Assembly: GCF_027497255.1 (NCBI RefSeq)
Contig: NZ_CP114903.1
Location: forward strand, 3,968,001 to 4,032,000
DNA: 64,000 bases
Reading direction: 5' to 3'
DNA from: Micromonospora sp. WMMD882
Lineage (GTDB): Bacteria; Actinomycetota; Actinomycetes; Mycobacteriales; Micromonosporaceae
Shown here in pieces: positions 8,034 to 16,156 of this stretch. A program made the translations under genes and the position numbers. The notes under the pieces are model-generated. The model was not told the origin of the DNA and searched no databases. It saw only the letters and a list, made by a program, of their open reading frames with translations. Position 1 is the first letter of the stretch, and each line of letters begins with the position of its first letter.

Positions 8034-10067
8034 GTGTCGATGATTCGCTTGGCTCGCGCGTGTGGCGTACGCCGTCGGCCTACCGCGTTGGTGATGGTGG
8101 GGGCCGTCGCAGCCACGACGATGATGGTCGGGCTCGTCGGTTCACCGGCCTCGGCCCAGACCGCGGTCCCGCTGGGTACCGCAGAGACCTACGGGGTGTT
8201 GGCCGGTCAGGCGGTCACCGACGTCCCGCCCCCGGTCGGTCCTTCGACCATCAACGGGGACCTGGGGGTCTGGCCGGGCACGTCGGTCACCGGCGCTCCC
8301 GTGGTCAACGGCGCGATCCACGTCGGTGACGTCCAGGCGATGCAGGCCCAGTCCGACCTGACCACCGCGTACAACTTTGCGGCGGCGGAGCCCACGACCA
8401 GTATCGTGAGCGCCGACCTCGGCGGCCAGACCCTGGTCCCTGGGGTGTACACGTCACCGGCCACCATGTCGCTGACCGGCACCGTCACCCTCGACGGGCA
8501 GAACGATCCCGACTCGGTGTTCATCTTCCAGGCGGGATCGGACCTGATCACCGCCGTCGACAGTCGGGTCAGCCTGATCAACGGCGCCCAGCCGTGCAAC
8601 GTGTTCTGGCAGGTCAGCAGTTCGGCGACGCTGAACACCCGAACCGTCTTCGTCGGGACGATACTGGCGTTGCAGTCGGCGACGCTGGGCGAGGGGGCAA
8701 CCGTCGCCGGGCGGGTCCTGGCCCGCAACGGGGCCGTCACCCTGATCAACAACACGATCACCCGACCGTTCTGCGCCGCTCCCGTCGCGCCGCCGACCAT
8801 CGCGAAGGCGTTCGGGGACGCGACCATCCCGGCGGGCGGGACGACGTCGCTGAGCTTCACCCTGACCAACCCCAACTCCGGCACGGCGTTGACCGGCGTG
8901 ACCTTCACCGATGCCCTCCCCGCCGGCCTGGTGGTGGCCACCCCCAACGGCCTGACCGGATCCTGCGGCGGAGGCACGATCTCGGCGACCGCCGCTGGCA
9001 GCAGCATCAGCCTGACCGGCGCGACCCTGCCGGCCGGTGGAAGTTGCACCTTCTCGGTGAACGTCACCGGCACCACCAGCGGGACGAAGGTCAACACCAG
9101 CAGCCCGGTCGACTCGACGGAGAGCGGCCCGGGCGCCCCCGCCTCGGCAAGCGTCGTGGTCGGTGCGGCGGTCGTCGCCCCACCCACGATCGCGAAGGCG
9201 TTCGGGGACGCGATCATTCCGGCGGGCGGGACGACGTCGCTGAGCTTCACCCTGACCAACCCCAACTCCGGCACGGCGTTGACCGGCGTCACCTTCACCG
9301 ATGCCCTCCCCGCCGGCCTGGTGGTGGCCACCCCCAACGGCCTGACCGGATCCTGCGGCGGAGGCACGATCTCGGCGACCGCCGCTGGCAGCAGCATCAG
9401 CCTGACCGGCGCGACCCTGCCGGCCGGTGGAAGTTGCACCTTCTCGGTGAACGTCACCGGCACCACCAGCGGGACGAAGGTCAACACCAGCAGCCCGGTC
9501 GACTCGAACGAGAGCGGCCCGGGCGCCACCGCCTCGGCGAGCATCATCGTCGGGGCTGTCGCCGCACCGACGATCACCAAGGCCTTCCGGGACGCCATCA
9601 TCGCCCTCCGCGGGACGACGAGGCTGAGCTTCACTCTCAGCAACCCCAACGGAAGTGTGCCGCTGACCGGTGTCGGCTTCGTCGACAACCTCCCTGCCGG
9701 GCTGGTGGTCGCCACTCCCGCCGCGGCGCAGTCCACCTGCGCCTCCGGCACGGTCACCGCAACTGCCGGTGGCAGCAGCATCAGCCTGACCGGGGCGACC
9801 CTGTCGCCCGACGGGACCTGCACGGTGTCGGTGAACGTCACCGGCAGGACCACCGGAAAGAAGGTCAACACCACAGCCGCCACCTCGGTCGAGACCGGCC
9901 CCGGTGCTCCTGCCTCGGCAAAGCTCACGGTCGGTAAGGGCATCCTGCCCGTCACCGGAACCGACAGCGCGAGCTACGCCACCGTCGCCCTGGCCATGAT
10001 CGGCCTCGGCGCGGTGCTGATGGCGATGACCTACCGGTCGGGCCGGCGTCGGCGCGACGCAGCCTAG
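8034..10067 (+). CDS. Secreted LPVTG-anchored ice-binding-like (DUF3494) protein with DUF11-type repeats
   Basis: 677 residues. The GTG start follows GGGGGAAG; an ATG two codons later is possible. A signal peptide (RRRPTALVMVGAVAATT, cut after SPASA) leads to a DUF3494 ice-binding-like beta-helix domain at about 45-255 (AETYGVLAGQAVT, GDLGVWPGTSVTG, VFIFQAGSDL, NVFWQVSSSATLNT, LARNGAVTLINNTI). Three Ig-like DUF11-type modules of about 130 residues follow (TIAKAFGDATIPAGGTTSLS, FTDALPAGLVVATP). The end is LPVTG, a hydrophobic helix and RSGRRRRDAA, a sortase anchor. It should be displayed on the wall. The DUF3494 fold is used for ice adhesion in cold-adapted bacteria but is widespread in mesophiles, where its ligand is often unknown. 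The first two repeats are nearly identical at DNA level. Confidence 0.85.
   Translation: MSMIRLARACGVRRRPTALVMVGAVAATTMMVGLVGSPASAQTAVPLGTAETYGVLAGQAVTDVPPPVGPSTINGDLGVWPGTSVTGAPVVNGAIHVGDVQAMQAQSDLTTAYNFAAAEPTTSIVSADLGGQTLVPGVYTSPATMSLTGTVTLDGQNDPDSVFIFQAGSDLITAVDSRVSLINGAQPCNVFWQVSSSATLNTRTVFVGTILALQSATLGEGATVAGRVLARNGAVTLINNTITRPFCAAPVAPPTIAKAFGDATIPAGGTTSLSFTLTNPNSGTALTGVTFTDALPAGLVVATPNGLTGSCGGGTISATAAGSSISLTGATLPAGGSCTFSVNVTGTTSGTKVNTSSPVDSTESGPGAPASASVVVGAAVVAPPTIAKAFGDAIIPAGGTTSLSFTLTNPNSGTALTGVTFTDALPAGLVVATPNGLTGSCGGGTISATAAGSSISLTGATLPAGGSCTFSVNVTGTTSGTKVNTSSPVDSNESGPGATASASIIVGAVAAPTITKAFRDAIIALRGTTRLSFTLSNPNGSVPLTGVGFVDNLPAGLVVATPAAAQSTCASGTVTATAGGSSISLTGATLSPDGTCTVSVNVTGRTTGKKVNTTAATSVETGPGAPASAKLTVGKGILPVTGTDSASYATVALAMIGLGAVLMAMTYRSGRRRRDAA
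8796..9930 (+). repeat. Tandem 390-bp coding repeats (two near-identical, one diverged)
   Basis: Copy 1 (about 8796-9185) and copy 2 (about 9186-9568) line up at a 390-bp offset with only scattered base differences, including silent sites. Copy 3 (about 9569-9930) is clearly diverged. Each encodes one DUF11-type module. The identity of copies 1 and 2 implies recent duplication or gene conversion. Confidence 0.9.
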
Positions 10068-10116
10068 GACCTTTGTCGAAGCCGCTGCCGAGGGCCGATT
10101 CGAACCGGCATCAATG

Positions 10117-10163
10117 AGCGAGCGGCCCTGACCAGGACTTACCCCTGGTCAGGGCCGCTCGCT
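10117..10163. terminator. Strong hairpin (20-bp perfect stem) after the LPVTG protein gene
   Basis: Arms 10117-10136 and 10144-10163 pair perfectly over 20 bp around a 7-base loop. It lies 50 bp after the stop at 10067, so it should end that transcript. There is no U-run, as usual in high-GC actinobacteria. The right arm runs into the tRNA-Thr-like repeat at 10145-10187. Confidence 0.8.
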
Positions 10164-10187
10164 GAGCCGCCTGACGGAATCGAACCG
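10145..10187. repeat. Partial copy of tRNA-Thr 3' end plus terminator arm (attachment-site-like, distal copy)
   Basis: This segment matches 17076-17118 in the same orientation. It shares 11 identical bases (CTGGTCAGGGC), six different ones at equal spacing, then 26 identical bases covering the acceptor and T-arm side of tRNA-Thr (10162-10187). It looks like the distal attachment site of an element that integrated at the 3' end of the tRNA gene. No complete tRNA is present here. Confidence 0.75.
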
Positions 10188-10381
10188 GCGGGTTCGCTCC
10201 TCCTCGAATCCCGTGGTCCTGGCGTGGTCATCGACTGTCGGTGTTCGGCGCCGGGTTGCGCGGGACGAGGTAGACCCACCTCACGTTCGAGTTCGGTGGT
10301 TCGACGATCCGCGCCCCGGCTTGCCCGCGAACCGCATCACCGTGGGGGGGGGCAACCGGTCGATCAACCCGCGCCGACGGT

Positions 10382-10627
10382 TCAGGGGCAGGGCTCCTCG
10401 TCGATCAGGTAGAACGGGGTGTAGGAGCCCCAGTGGTAGCTGGGGTCGCCGGGGCAGTCGCTGAAGGTCGAGCCGCCGACGTGGTTGGTGTACGTGGCGT
10501 CGCTGTAGTAGGAGACGTAGACGATCATCCCTTTGGCCTGGGCGGGTACGACGGTGCCGATCAGGCCCAGGCCGGCCACCACGGCGACGACGGCGAGTTG
10601 GACGATACGGCGACGTGACCTGCGCAT
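10382..10627 (-). CDS. Small secreted protein, DUF6289-like
   Basis: 81 residues; the ATG follows GAGGAGGC. An Arg-rich n-region (MRRSRRR) and a hydrophobic core (IVQLAVVAVVAGLGLIG) ending in AQA form a signal peptide. The mature part of about 50 residues (IVYVSYYSDATYTNHVGGST, then FSDCPGDPSYHWG, ending LIDEEPCP) has two cysteines that could form a disulphide. This matches my recollection of the DUF6289 family of small exported proteins in actinobacteria and related Gram-negatives; its function is unknown. It stands alone inside the presumed island. Confidence 0.65.
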   Translation of the reverse strand: MRRSRRRIVQLAVVAVVAGLGLIGTVVPAQAKGMIVYVSYYSDATYTNHVGGSTFSDCPGDPSYHWGSYTPFYLIDEEPCP

Positions 10628-11000
10628 GCTGCCTCCTCGAATGAAGTCAAGACCCACATCATAAATCGAAGAAACTAAATGCAAAAGCCTTGCTCGCCGA
10701 TGATCGGCTTTGGGTGGGCAACACCGGCTCTGCGAAATGCGAAGCTTTCCGGAAACGGCGTGTCAACCTATGACCACCGATACGAAAGGCCTTTTTCGGG
10801 ATCAGTGCTGCCTCTTTGCGAGATCGACCGACTCGTCTCCCTCGGGGCCACCCGAAAGCCGGTCGTCACCCGCCTGAGGGCCGCGGTGCGATGGCCCCCG
10901 GGCGCGCTGAAAGAACGGCAGTCGTCGTCGGGCGCCTAGATGGTCTTGTTGGGGGCATGACCGCCTATACGCACAATTACCCGTATACACATCGCTGGAG
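10628..11000. other. Gene-free, lower-GC stretch
   Basis: 373 bp with visibly lower GC than the rest of the window (for example AAATCGAAGAAACTAAATGC near 10661) and no convincing reading frame. The part next to 10627 must hold the promoter of the small secreted protein. The composition fits foreign origin of the island. Confidence 0.5.
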
Positions 11001-11306
11001 CTATCGGGTGAGGGACTCCTGGTAGACGTCGGCATGGGTGCGCGAGTCCCTGATCAGGTCATCGCAGAACGCGGCGACGTCGGCGCCCGTGACCGCCAGG
11101 ACGCCCTTGCCGGCCGCGACGCCCTCCTCGAAGAAGTCGACGATTCCAGGGAGCAGGCCCCCGTCGAGCAGGTCGATCGGCCCGACCTTGAACAGGTAAC
11201 GCCGCATCTCCTGGTAGACGATCCGATAGTCGGACGGGAGCGCCCTGACCCGGGCGACGTGCGCCCGCCACTGCCTCCTGCCCTCGATGATGTCCTGGAT
11301 TCCCAT
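11001..11306 (-). CDS. DUF1048 protein
   Basis: 101 residues starting MGIQDIIEGRRQWRAHVAR. The pattern W-x3-RVRALPSDYRIVYQEMRRYLF, followed by ...VDFFEEGVAAGKGVLAVTGADVAAFCDDLI, is that of DUF1048. This family of small helical proteins is almost always encoded next to a PadR-like regulator. Function is unknown; the family is predicted soluble. It is the third gene of a PadR-DUF1048-DUF1048 unit, one base beyond the stop of the (broken) second gene. Confidence 0.75.
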   Translation of the reverse strand: MGIQDIIEGRRQWRAHVARVRALPSDYRIVYQEMRRYLFKVGPIDLLDGGLLPGIVDFFEEGVAAGKGVLAVTGADVAAFCDDLIRDSRTHADVYQESLTR

Positions 11307-11307
11307 G

Positions 11308-11664
11308 TCAGTCTCCCAGCCGGGCCAGTTCACGGGCGACGTTCCGGTTCAACTGCTCCCGCCACCGGTCGCGGCGGTCGCGGGCCCCCGCGCCGCCGAC
11401 CACCGCCGTCGAGAAGCCGGCAATGTCGTCGCCGAGCACCTCGTCGATGCGCTGCCCGGCGGCGGCGGCCTCCTCGAGCAACCCGAGAGCGGCGTCGGCG
11501 ATCGGGGTCAGGTTGCGGCCCGTGAAGCTCCCGTACGGGAAGAGGTGAGCCACGATCTGCCGCCACGCGGCCCGATAGTCGGCCGGCAACGCCTGCGCCC
11601 GGCCTTAGAACGCCTTCCATTCCCGGGTCAGGTCACTTCCCGTGATCGTTTCCCAGAAGCTCAT
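11308..11664 (-). pseudogene. DUF1048 gene with an in-frame stop codon
   Basis: The ATG overlaps the PadR stop (ATGA) and reads MSFWETITGSDLTREWKAF. A TAA follows near 11605, and the same frame then continues GRAQALPADYRAAWRQIVAH to ARLGD at 11308. The junction is colinear with intact DUF1048 proteins, where the stop position would normally be Glu (a GAA-to-TAA change). Translation could restart at a later codon, but no ribosome-binding site is obvious. Either a nonsense mutation or, less likely, a base-call error. Rejoined, it would be about 118 residues. Confidence 0.75.
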
Positions 11665-11987
11665 GCCGCGCCCTCCTTGAGTTTGTCGATCCGCGAGGAG
11701 ACGTACTGCCATTTGGCCCAGAACGTGGCGAGCTCCCTGCGCCCGGCGTCGTTGAGGGTGTAGAACTTGCGCGGCGGGCCCACCTCGGACGGTCGCTTCG
11801 ACACCTGGACGAGCCCGTTGCGCTCCAGGCGCAACAGGATGGTGTAGACCGTGCCGTCGATGACGTCGGCGAAACCGAGGTCGTTGAGGCGGCGGGTGAT
11901 GGCGTACCCGTAGGTTTCCTCACGAGCGACGATTTCGAGCACACAGCCTTCGAGCGTGCCCTTCAGCATCTCGGCCAGATCTTCCAT
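11661..11987 (-). CDS. PadR-family transcriptional regulator
   Basis: 108 residues, the size of subfamily-2 PadR proteins. The winged helix is plain: LKGTLEGCVLEIVAREETYG, then YAITRRLNDLGFADVIDGTVYTILLRLERNGLV, then the wing GPPRKFYTLNDAGRREL and a short C-terminal dimer helix. The ATG follows GGAGGAGCC. It heads the PadR-DUF1048-DUF1048 unit. Regulators of this subfamily usually repress their own operon and respond to small aromatic or drug-like ligands. The repeat array just upstream (12017-12073) is a good operator candidate. Confidence 0.85.
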   Translation of the reverse strand: MEDLAEMLKGTLEGCVLEIVAREETYGYAITRRLNDLGFADVIDGTVYTILLRLERNGLVQVSKRPSEVGPPRKFYTLNDAGRRELATFWAKWQYVSSRIDKLKEGAA

Positions 11988-12016
11988 CGCGGCTCCTCCA
12001 TCCGGTATCTGGCACC

Positions 12017-12073
12017 ACCGGGTACCGCTATGCCGTAGCACCGCATACCGCTAGGCAGTAGTACCGGGTACCG
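12017..12073. promoter_or_regulatory. Nested direct repeats upstream of padR, candidate PadR operator
   Basis: ACCGGGTACCG occurs at 12017-12027 and 12063-12073. Inside them, CCGCTATGCCGTAG (12025-12038) and CCGCTAGGCAGTAG (12048-12061) form a second direct repeat with two mismatches. The array starts 30 bp upstream of the PadR start. Autoregulation is inferred. The rest of the 353-bp gap to 12340 shows no gene and should contain the promoter of the divergent lipoprotein gene. Confidence 0.5.
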
Positions 12074-12340
12074 GAGATTTCGCTCGTCAGCGCGGAAGCG
12101 GCAACCCGGACCAGGCCAAGCGAGAAGGCGGGTCCTGCGACCGCGCAGGCCCCGGACCGGACGACGCCGACAGCCGGTGGTCGGACGAGCGGCCCGGCAC
12201 ATGTCGATCCGATGACAAGCGCACGGGAACCGTGGGTTCTCCCTCGGTCGGGGTAATGCCGTCACCACGTCGCGGCGCAGACCTTCCAGTCCACCCCGAA
12301 CACCCGAGACGCGTCGCGGGCCAACCCGGGAAGGGGCATC

Positions 12341-13141
12341 ATGCCTGTCACGCACCCCGTGCTCCACGGTCTGTCCCGCTTCACTTGCGCCCTGCTGGTG
12401 GCCGCCGTACCGCTTGCCGCGTGCGCCTCGAACGACGAGGGCGGTTCCTCGACGGACTCGCCGACCCGACCCGTCAACGCGTCCGGCTCCGGCGGTCCGC
12501 CCAGCCCAGGCTTGTCGTCCTCGGCGGCCACGTCTGCCCCGTCGGGCATACCAGCCAGCGCGCTTCTGCAGCCATCCGACGTGCGCGGCGCCGAGCCGCA
12601 ACCGATGGAGGACGGGGACCGCGGGCACCTGCGGCCACTGCGGCCGTGCGGCACCGAGGACACGTACCCCAGCGACGAATCCCGCACAGCGGCGGTGGCG
12701 GTGTCCTTCTTCGTGGAGCCGGCCACGACCGGGGCGACTCCCACCGTGATCGTCGAGTTCGTGGGCCGGCACGCGCGAGGCGGCGCAGCCGACCAGTTCG
12801 ACGATGTCGAGGAGGCGCTCCAGCGTTGTCCAGGCAGTCTTGCCGAAGGCGATCGACGGTGGACCGTGATCGGCAGCGACATCGCCGGAGATGAGTCACT
12901 GCTCGTCCGGATCGACGAGAAGCTCAGCTACGGCGACGGGGAGCCCTCGACTGTCAGCGACTACGCGGCCGTGGCGCGGGCCGGCGACATGATCGTCGTG
13001 GTCACCGACACGGGATGGGAGAACGCCGACAGCTCTGAGCAACTGGTGCGAGAACTGGCCGCCAAGGCCGTGCGTCGCGCCGGCACGGCGTGGCGGGACG
13101 TCCCGACGATCAGCCCACAGGCGGATGGGCATGGTTCGTAA
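12341..13141 (+). CDS. Putative sensor-domain-like lipoprotein
   Basis: 266 residues. The ATG follows GGGAAGGGGC. The signal peptide ends in the lipobox VPLAAC (Cys near residue 27), so the protein should be a lipoprotein on the outer face of the membrane. A Ser/Pro/Gly-rich linker (about 30-70) precedes a folded domain that opens ASALLQPSDVRGAEPQPM and contains two widely spaced Cys (RPCGTEDTYPSDES, ALQRCPGSL). It then has a central VVARAGDMIVVVTDTGWEN strand pair. This recalls the PknH-like extracellular 'sensor domain' lipoproteins of actinobacteria (LLtpaDL, disulphide, RvGn.vvvl). The match is by pattern only. It is followed 28 bp later by another lipoprotein gene. Confidence 0.6.
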   Translation: MPVTHPVLHGLSRFTCALLVAAVPLAACASNDEGGSSTDSPTRPVNASGSGGPPSPGLSSSAATSAPSGIPASALLQPSDVRGAEPQPMEDGDRGHLRPLRPCGTEDTYPSDESRTAAVAVSFFVEPATTGATPTVIVEFVGRHARGGAADQFDDVEEALQRCPGSLAEGDRRWTVIGSDIAGDESLLVRIDEKLSYGDGEPSTVSDYAAVARAGDMIVVVTDTGWENADSSEQLVRELAAKAVRRAGTAWRDVPTISPQADGHGS

Positions 13142-13169
13142 AGCCGACAGATCAACGGAGGGATTCGAC

Positions 13170-13793
13170 ATGCGCTCCTTCTCATGCCTCGCGCTACGCC
13201 TGCTCCCGATAGTCGGCGTCGCTGCTGCCGCAACAGGTTGCGGCTCGACCGCGCCGTCCGCCCCTCCTTCGTCCCCGGTCCCCACAGTCAGCTCGCCCCC
13301 CACCGCCTCCACGTCGGCCCCCTCTTCCGGCTCTCCGTCTCCCAGGGCGGACCCGGTCGCCGCGTGCCGGACCGAGGACATGTCGGCCGTCATCACCGCG
13401 CAGCCGCATGCCGAGAACGTGGCGCTCGTACGACTGACGAATGTCGGCCCTGACGCCTGCAGGGTCGACGGCTGGGTCCACATCTCCCTGGTCAACGCCG
13501 CCAACAAGGTCGTCGACGTGGACACCGAGACGGTCGACCAGCCCGGCCCGCCGACCCCGACCACGGTCCAGCCGGAGGGGTCCGCGTGGGCCGGCATCAA
13601 GTGGACGACCTGCGACAAAGGCAGCAGTGACTGCGCTGCGGGCAACACCCTGAAGTTCAGCCTCGAGGCGTCCGTCGACGGCAGGCCCGCCGAACTCGCG
13701 GGCTTCCCGAACCCGGAAGCCAGCGACATCACTATGGGATCGCTGCAGGTCGGCTCCCTACAGCCCAGCCGCCAGGGCGTCGTCGCCTGGTGA
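13170..13793 (+). CDS. DUF4232 lipoprotein
   Basis: 207 residues; the ATG at 13170 has GGAGGG at the right distance, better than the ATG at 13125. The lipobox VAAAATGC places the lipidated Cys near residue 24, followed by a Ser/Pro/Thr-rich linker (about 27-65). The domain then starts ACRTEDMSAVITAQPHAENVA with VRLTNVGPDACRVDGWVHIS, which is the signature of DUF4232 (paired Cys, N-x-G-x-x-x-C). A second Cys pair lies at TTCDKGSSDCAAG. Exported DUF4232 proteins are common in Streptomyces and Micromonospora; no function is established. Probably co-transcribed with the lipoprotein before it. Confidence 0.75.
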   Translation: MRSFSCLALRLLPIVGVAAAATGCGSTAPSAPPSSPVPTVSSPPTASTSAPSSGSPSPRADPVAACRTEDMSAVITAQPHAENVALVRLTNVGPDACRVDGWVHISLVNAANKVVDVDTETVDQPGPPTPTTVQPEGSAWAGIKWTTCDKGSSDCAAGNTLKFSLEASVDGRPAELAGFPNPEASDITMGSLQVGSLQPSRQGVVAW

Positions 13794-14125
13794 CACAATC
13801 GTCAGCTCGCCAACGTTCGTTACTGATAGTCGACCCTCACCAAGGATTTTCGGGGGGGTGAACGGGGACACCGCTGGCCGTCACCGGGACCTCGCGGGCC
13901 CCACCAGGCGCTCTCGGGCATCCCCGCGCCTTCGCCAACGCCTGGCGTGCCTGGCACGTCGCTGATCCCGCTTGAGGATCTCGTTCCCACCTCAAGCGTC
14001 GGAGCCGGGCTTCTCGACCAGGACCGGGCGCACCTGGGCGTGGCTGGGGCGGCAGCTCGAGCGCCCCCGTTACCCGGGCGAATCCTGGAGAAATGCGCGT
14101 CCAGCAGCACCTGACGGGGGCAGAT
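13794..14125. other. Gene-free stretch before the transposase scrap
   Basis: 332 bp with no reading frame I can support on either strand. It may contain further eroded insertion-sequence DNA, but no recognisable protein motif or terminal repeat was found. Confidence 0.4.
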
Positions 14126-14230
14126 TCAAGCAGTGGAAGAGGTGATCGGGACGCCGTTGAGGAAGTACTCGCGCAGGATACGGTTCGCGTTCTCGTTGCA
14201 GCTGCCCCGCTGCCACGGCGAGAGCGGGCA
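14126..14230 (-). mobile_element. IS30-family transposase fragment
   Basis: Thirty-four codons on the minus strand read CPLSPWQRGSCNENANRILR, then EYFLNGVPI, and stop. This is the DDE-domain segment (S-P-W-Q-R-G-x-x-E-N-x-N-G/R-x-x-R) that carries the catalytic Glu of IS30 transposases. Nothing of the rest of the transposase or of the terminal repeats is left nearby. It marks past insertion and deletion inside the island. Confidence 0.75.
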
Positions 14231-14380
14231 TCCTGCCCTACCGAGTCGCCAGGATCAAATGCTACGACTGTCTGAACTCGCCGGGTTCTAACTCTCCTCC
14301 GGGGAGGGTGGAGACAACTCCCAACCCGACTGGGGGCCAGCACGATGGCACAAGTTCCAGAAACCGTGGAAGCTCATTCC

Positions 14381-14926
14381 ATGACCACACAGAAAATCTC
14401 CCGGTTCCATCGGGCCGCCCTGGCCCTCGTCCTTCCCGTCGCGGTGATAGGGACACTCGCCGCGTGTGATGACTCGGCGGCGCCGCAGGCCGCGCCGGCA
14501 GATTCCAGGGCTTCCCATTCTGGTGCTCTCGCAGCATGTCGAGCAGATTTACGCCCGGGAGCTGATGTCGGATCGCGCGGGCGCGGTGGGTTATCTGTTG
14601 AAGGATCGGGTCACGGACGTCGGCCAGTTCATCGACAATGTCCGACAGGTCGCTTCCGGGAGCACCATTATGGACCCCGACGTGGTGAGTGCACTGCTCA
14701 CCCACCGCTCCGCCGACCCCAAGCTCCTGGAGCTGAGCCCGCGCGAGCATGAGGTCCTCGCTCTGATGGCCCAGGGCCGGTCGAACGCTGCGATCGCTAC
14801 CCGGAGTTCGTCACCGAGAAGACTGTCAGCAAACACATCTACAACGTCTTCACCAAGCTCGGTCTCAAGCCCTCCGAGGACGACAACCGCCGCATCCTGG
14901 CGGTCCTGGCCTACCTGCAGAGCTGA
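14381..14926 (+). pseudogene. Chimeric scrap: lipoprotein N-terminus joined to a broken NarL/LuxR response regulator
   Basis: From the ATG at 14381 (another at 14345 is in frame) the frame reads MTTQKISRFHRAALALVLPV and AVIGTLAACDDSAAP, a lipoprotein signal with lipobox TLAAC. About 40 codons in, another frame takes over with the second half of a receiver domain (LPILVLSQHVEQIYARELM, GAVGYLLKDRV) and then the HTH start LSPREHEVLALMAQGRSNAAI. Near 14806 a further frameshift is needed to read YPEFVTEKTVSKHIYNVFTK to LAYLQS and TGA at 14926. The phosphoacceptor Asp half is missing. So two unrelated genes were fused by deletion and the second also carries a frameshift. Neither product can work. 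Confidence 0.75.
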
Positions 14927-14987
14927 CGGGTCCGTGCTGCGGCATGTCGGGGACAGTCCCCCTGTCTGTCTATCGGGCCCGCGGATG

Positions 14988-15911
14988 TCAGGATGCGATG
15001 GAAAGGCGCAGTTCTTCGACCGTTTCCCAGAGCTGTCGTTCACGGTCAGGGTCGTAGGATTCCTTGGACGAGGAGACTTCTCGCGTGCGGTCGATGTAGG
15101 AACCGGAAGGTGCCGGGATACGTCCGAGTACGACGTCGGCGAGGTGTTGGCCGGCGGTCTTCTGGCTCGACGCCAGCGGGGTCAGCGTCATCAGCGGCAT
15201 GATCCGTCGCCCCACGAACCGGACGGCTGCGCTCGCTTCGCGGCTCAGGCCGGTGCCGGGCACGAACCCGGGGTTGAAGGCGAGAATCTCGACGCCCGGT
15301 GGCAGACGTCGTGCGTACTCGTGGATGAGGTATATCGCGGCGAGCTTGCTGGTGGAGTATGCGGTCCCGCCCGCTGTGACGGTGTGCGGGTTCGGGAACG
15401 CGCGGATGCGGGCCAGGTTGGCCGGGTCTTGCCAGGACGGCGCCGGCATCATTCCGGCGTTGTGGCGGAAGTCGCCGAAGTGAGCGTCGCTGACGGTGAG
15501 AACGATCCGTGACGGCGCCTTGAATCGATCTTGTAGCAGGCGGAGCAGGAGGTGATTGGCCAGGACGTTGACGGCGAATGTCGCCTCGACCCCGTCCGGG
15601 CTCTTCGTTACGTTGTTCGTGTAGAGCAGGCCGGCGTTGCCGACGAATCCACTCAGTGGTGGCAGATCACCTGTATCGAGCCGTCGGATCAGTTCGTCAG
15701 CCGCCCTCCGGACGCTGCCCAGTGACAACAGGTCCGTCGGGATTGATGTCACGGCGCGTCCGCCCTGGCCGAGATGAGCGGCGAACTCGGCTCCCGCAGC
15801 GCCACGGGCCAGGAGCACGAGGTGCGCCTCAGGGTCGCCTTCGCGGATGCGCTCGACGGCGACACGGCCAAGCCCCCGAGTCGCGCCGGTCATGACAATG
15901 GTGTGGGTCAC
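14988..15911 (-). CDS. Short-chain dehydrogenase/reductase (SDR)
   Basis: 307 residues from the GTG at 15911 (VTHTIVMTGATRGLGRVAVE), with GGGAGA upstream. The frame could extend further upstream but that part is low complexity. Rossmann cofactor motif TGATRGLG (residues 9-16), NAG in GFVGNAG (near 101), catalytic Ser and YSTSK (Y-x3-K, near 194). The length and late C-terminal part match the retinol/protochlorophyllide-reductase-like 'classical-extended' SDRs of actinobacteria. NAD(P)(H)-dependent oxidoreduction of an unknown carbonyl/alcohol. Divergent from the TetR gene at 16157, which most likely controls it. Confidence 0.8.
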   Translation of the reverse strand: MTHTIVMTGATRGLGRVAVERIREGDPEAHLVLLARGAAGAEFAAHLGQGGRAVTSIPTDLLSLGSVRRAADELIRRLDTGDLPPLSGFVGNAGLLYTNNVTKSPDGVEATFAVNVLANHLLLRLLQDRFKAPSRIVLTVSDAHFGDFRHNAGMMPAPSWQDPANLARIRAFPNPHTVTAGGTAYSTSKLAAIYLIHEYARRLPPGVEILAFNPGFVPGTGLSREASAAVRFVGRRIMPLMTLTPLASSQKTAGQHLADVVLGRIPAPSGSYIDRTREVSSSKESYDPDRERQLWETVEELRLSIAS

Positions 15912-16087
15912 AGAATTCTCCCTGGTCGAAGACTCGTGGACGTGTCCGAGGCGCGGGGCAGGCCAGGGGCCCGATTGACGAACCCGGGCAGTCCCCGCAC
16001 GCCGCGCGTAGAGGGTCTGGGCCCGGACGTGAGGAGGGCAGTCCCGTGTCCTGCCCACCTTCATTAACTATGCCGTGTAAATATACC

Positions 16088-16101
16088 CTGTATAGCTACA
16101 G
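16088..16101. promoter_or_regulatory. Inverted repeat CTGTATAGCTACAG, candidate TetR operator
   Basis: CTGTA-TAGC-TACAG lies in an AT-rich patch (TATACCCTGTATA) in the 245-bp gap between the divergent SDR and TetR genes, 55 bp before the TetR start. The position and symmetry suit an operator covering both promoters. Binding by the adjacent TetR is inferred. Confidence 0.45.
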
Positions 16102-16156
16102 TAGTGCTCTTCCGCCCGATCGTCAACGGTGACTTTTACGAGATAAAGTAAGCCGC

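Noticed and set aside
10188..10381. Possible second tRNA fragment after the distal att-like repeat
   Set aside because: Only the 26 bases up to 10187 match tRNA-Thr; what follows does not fold as a tRNA.
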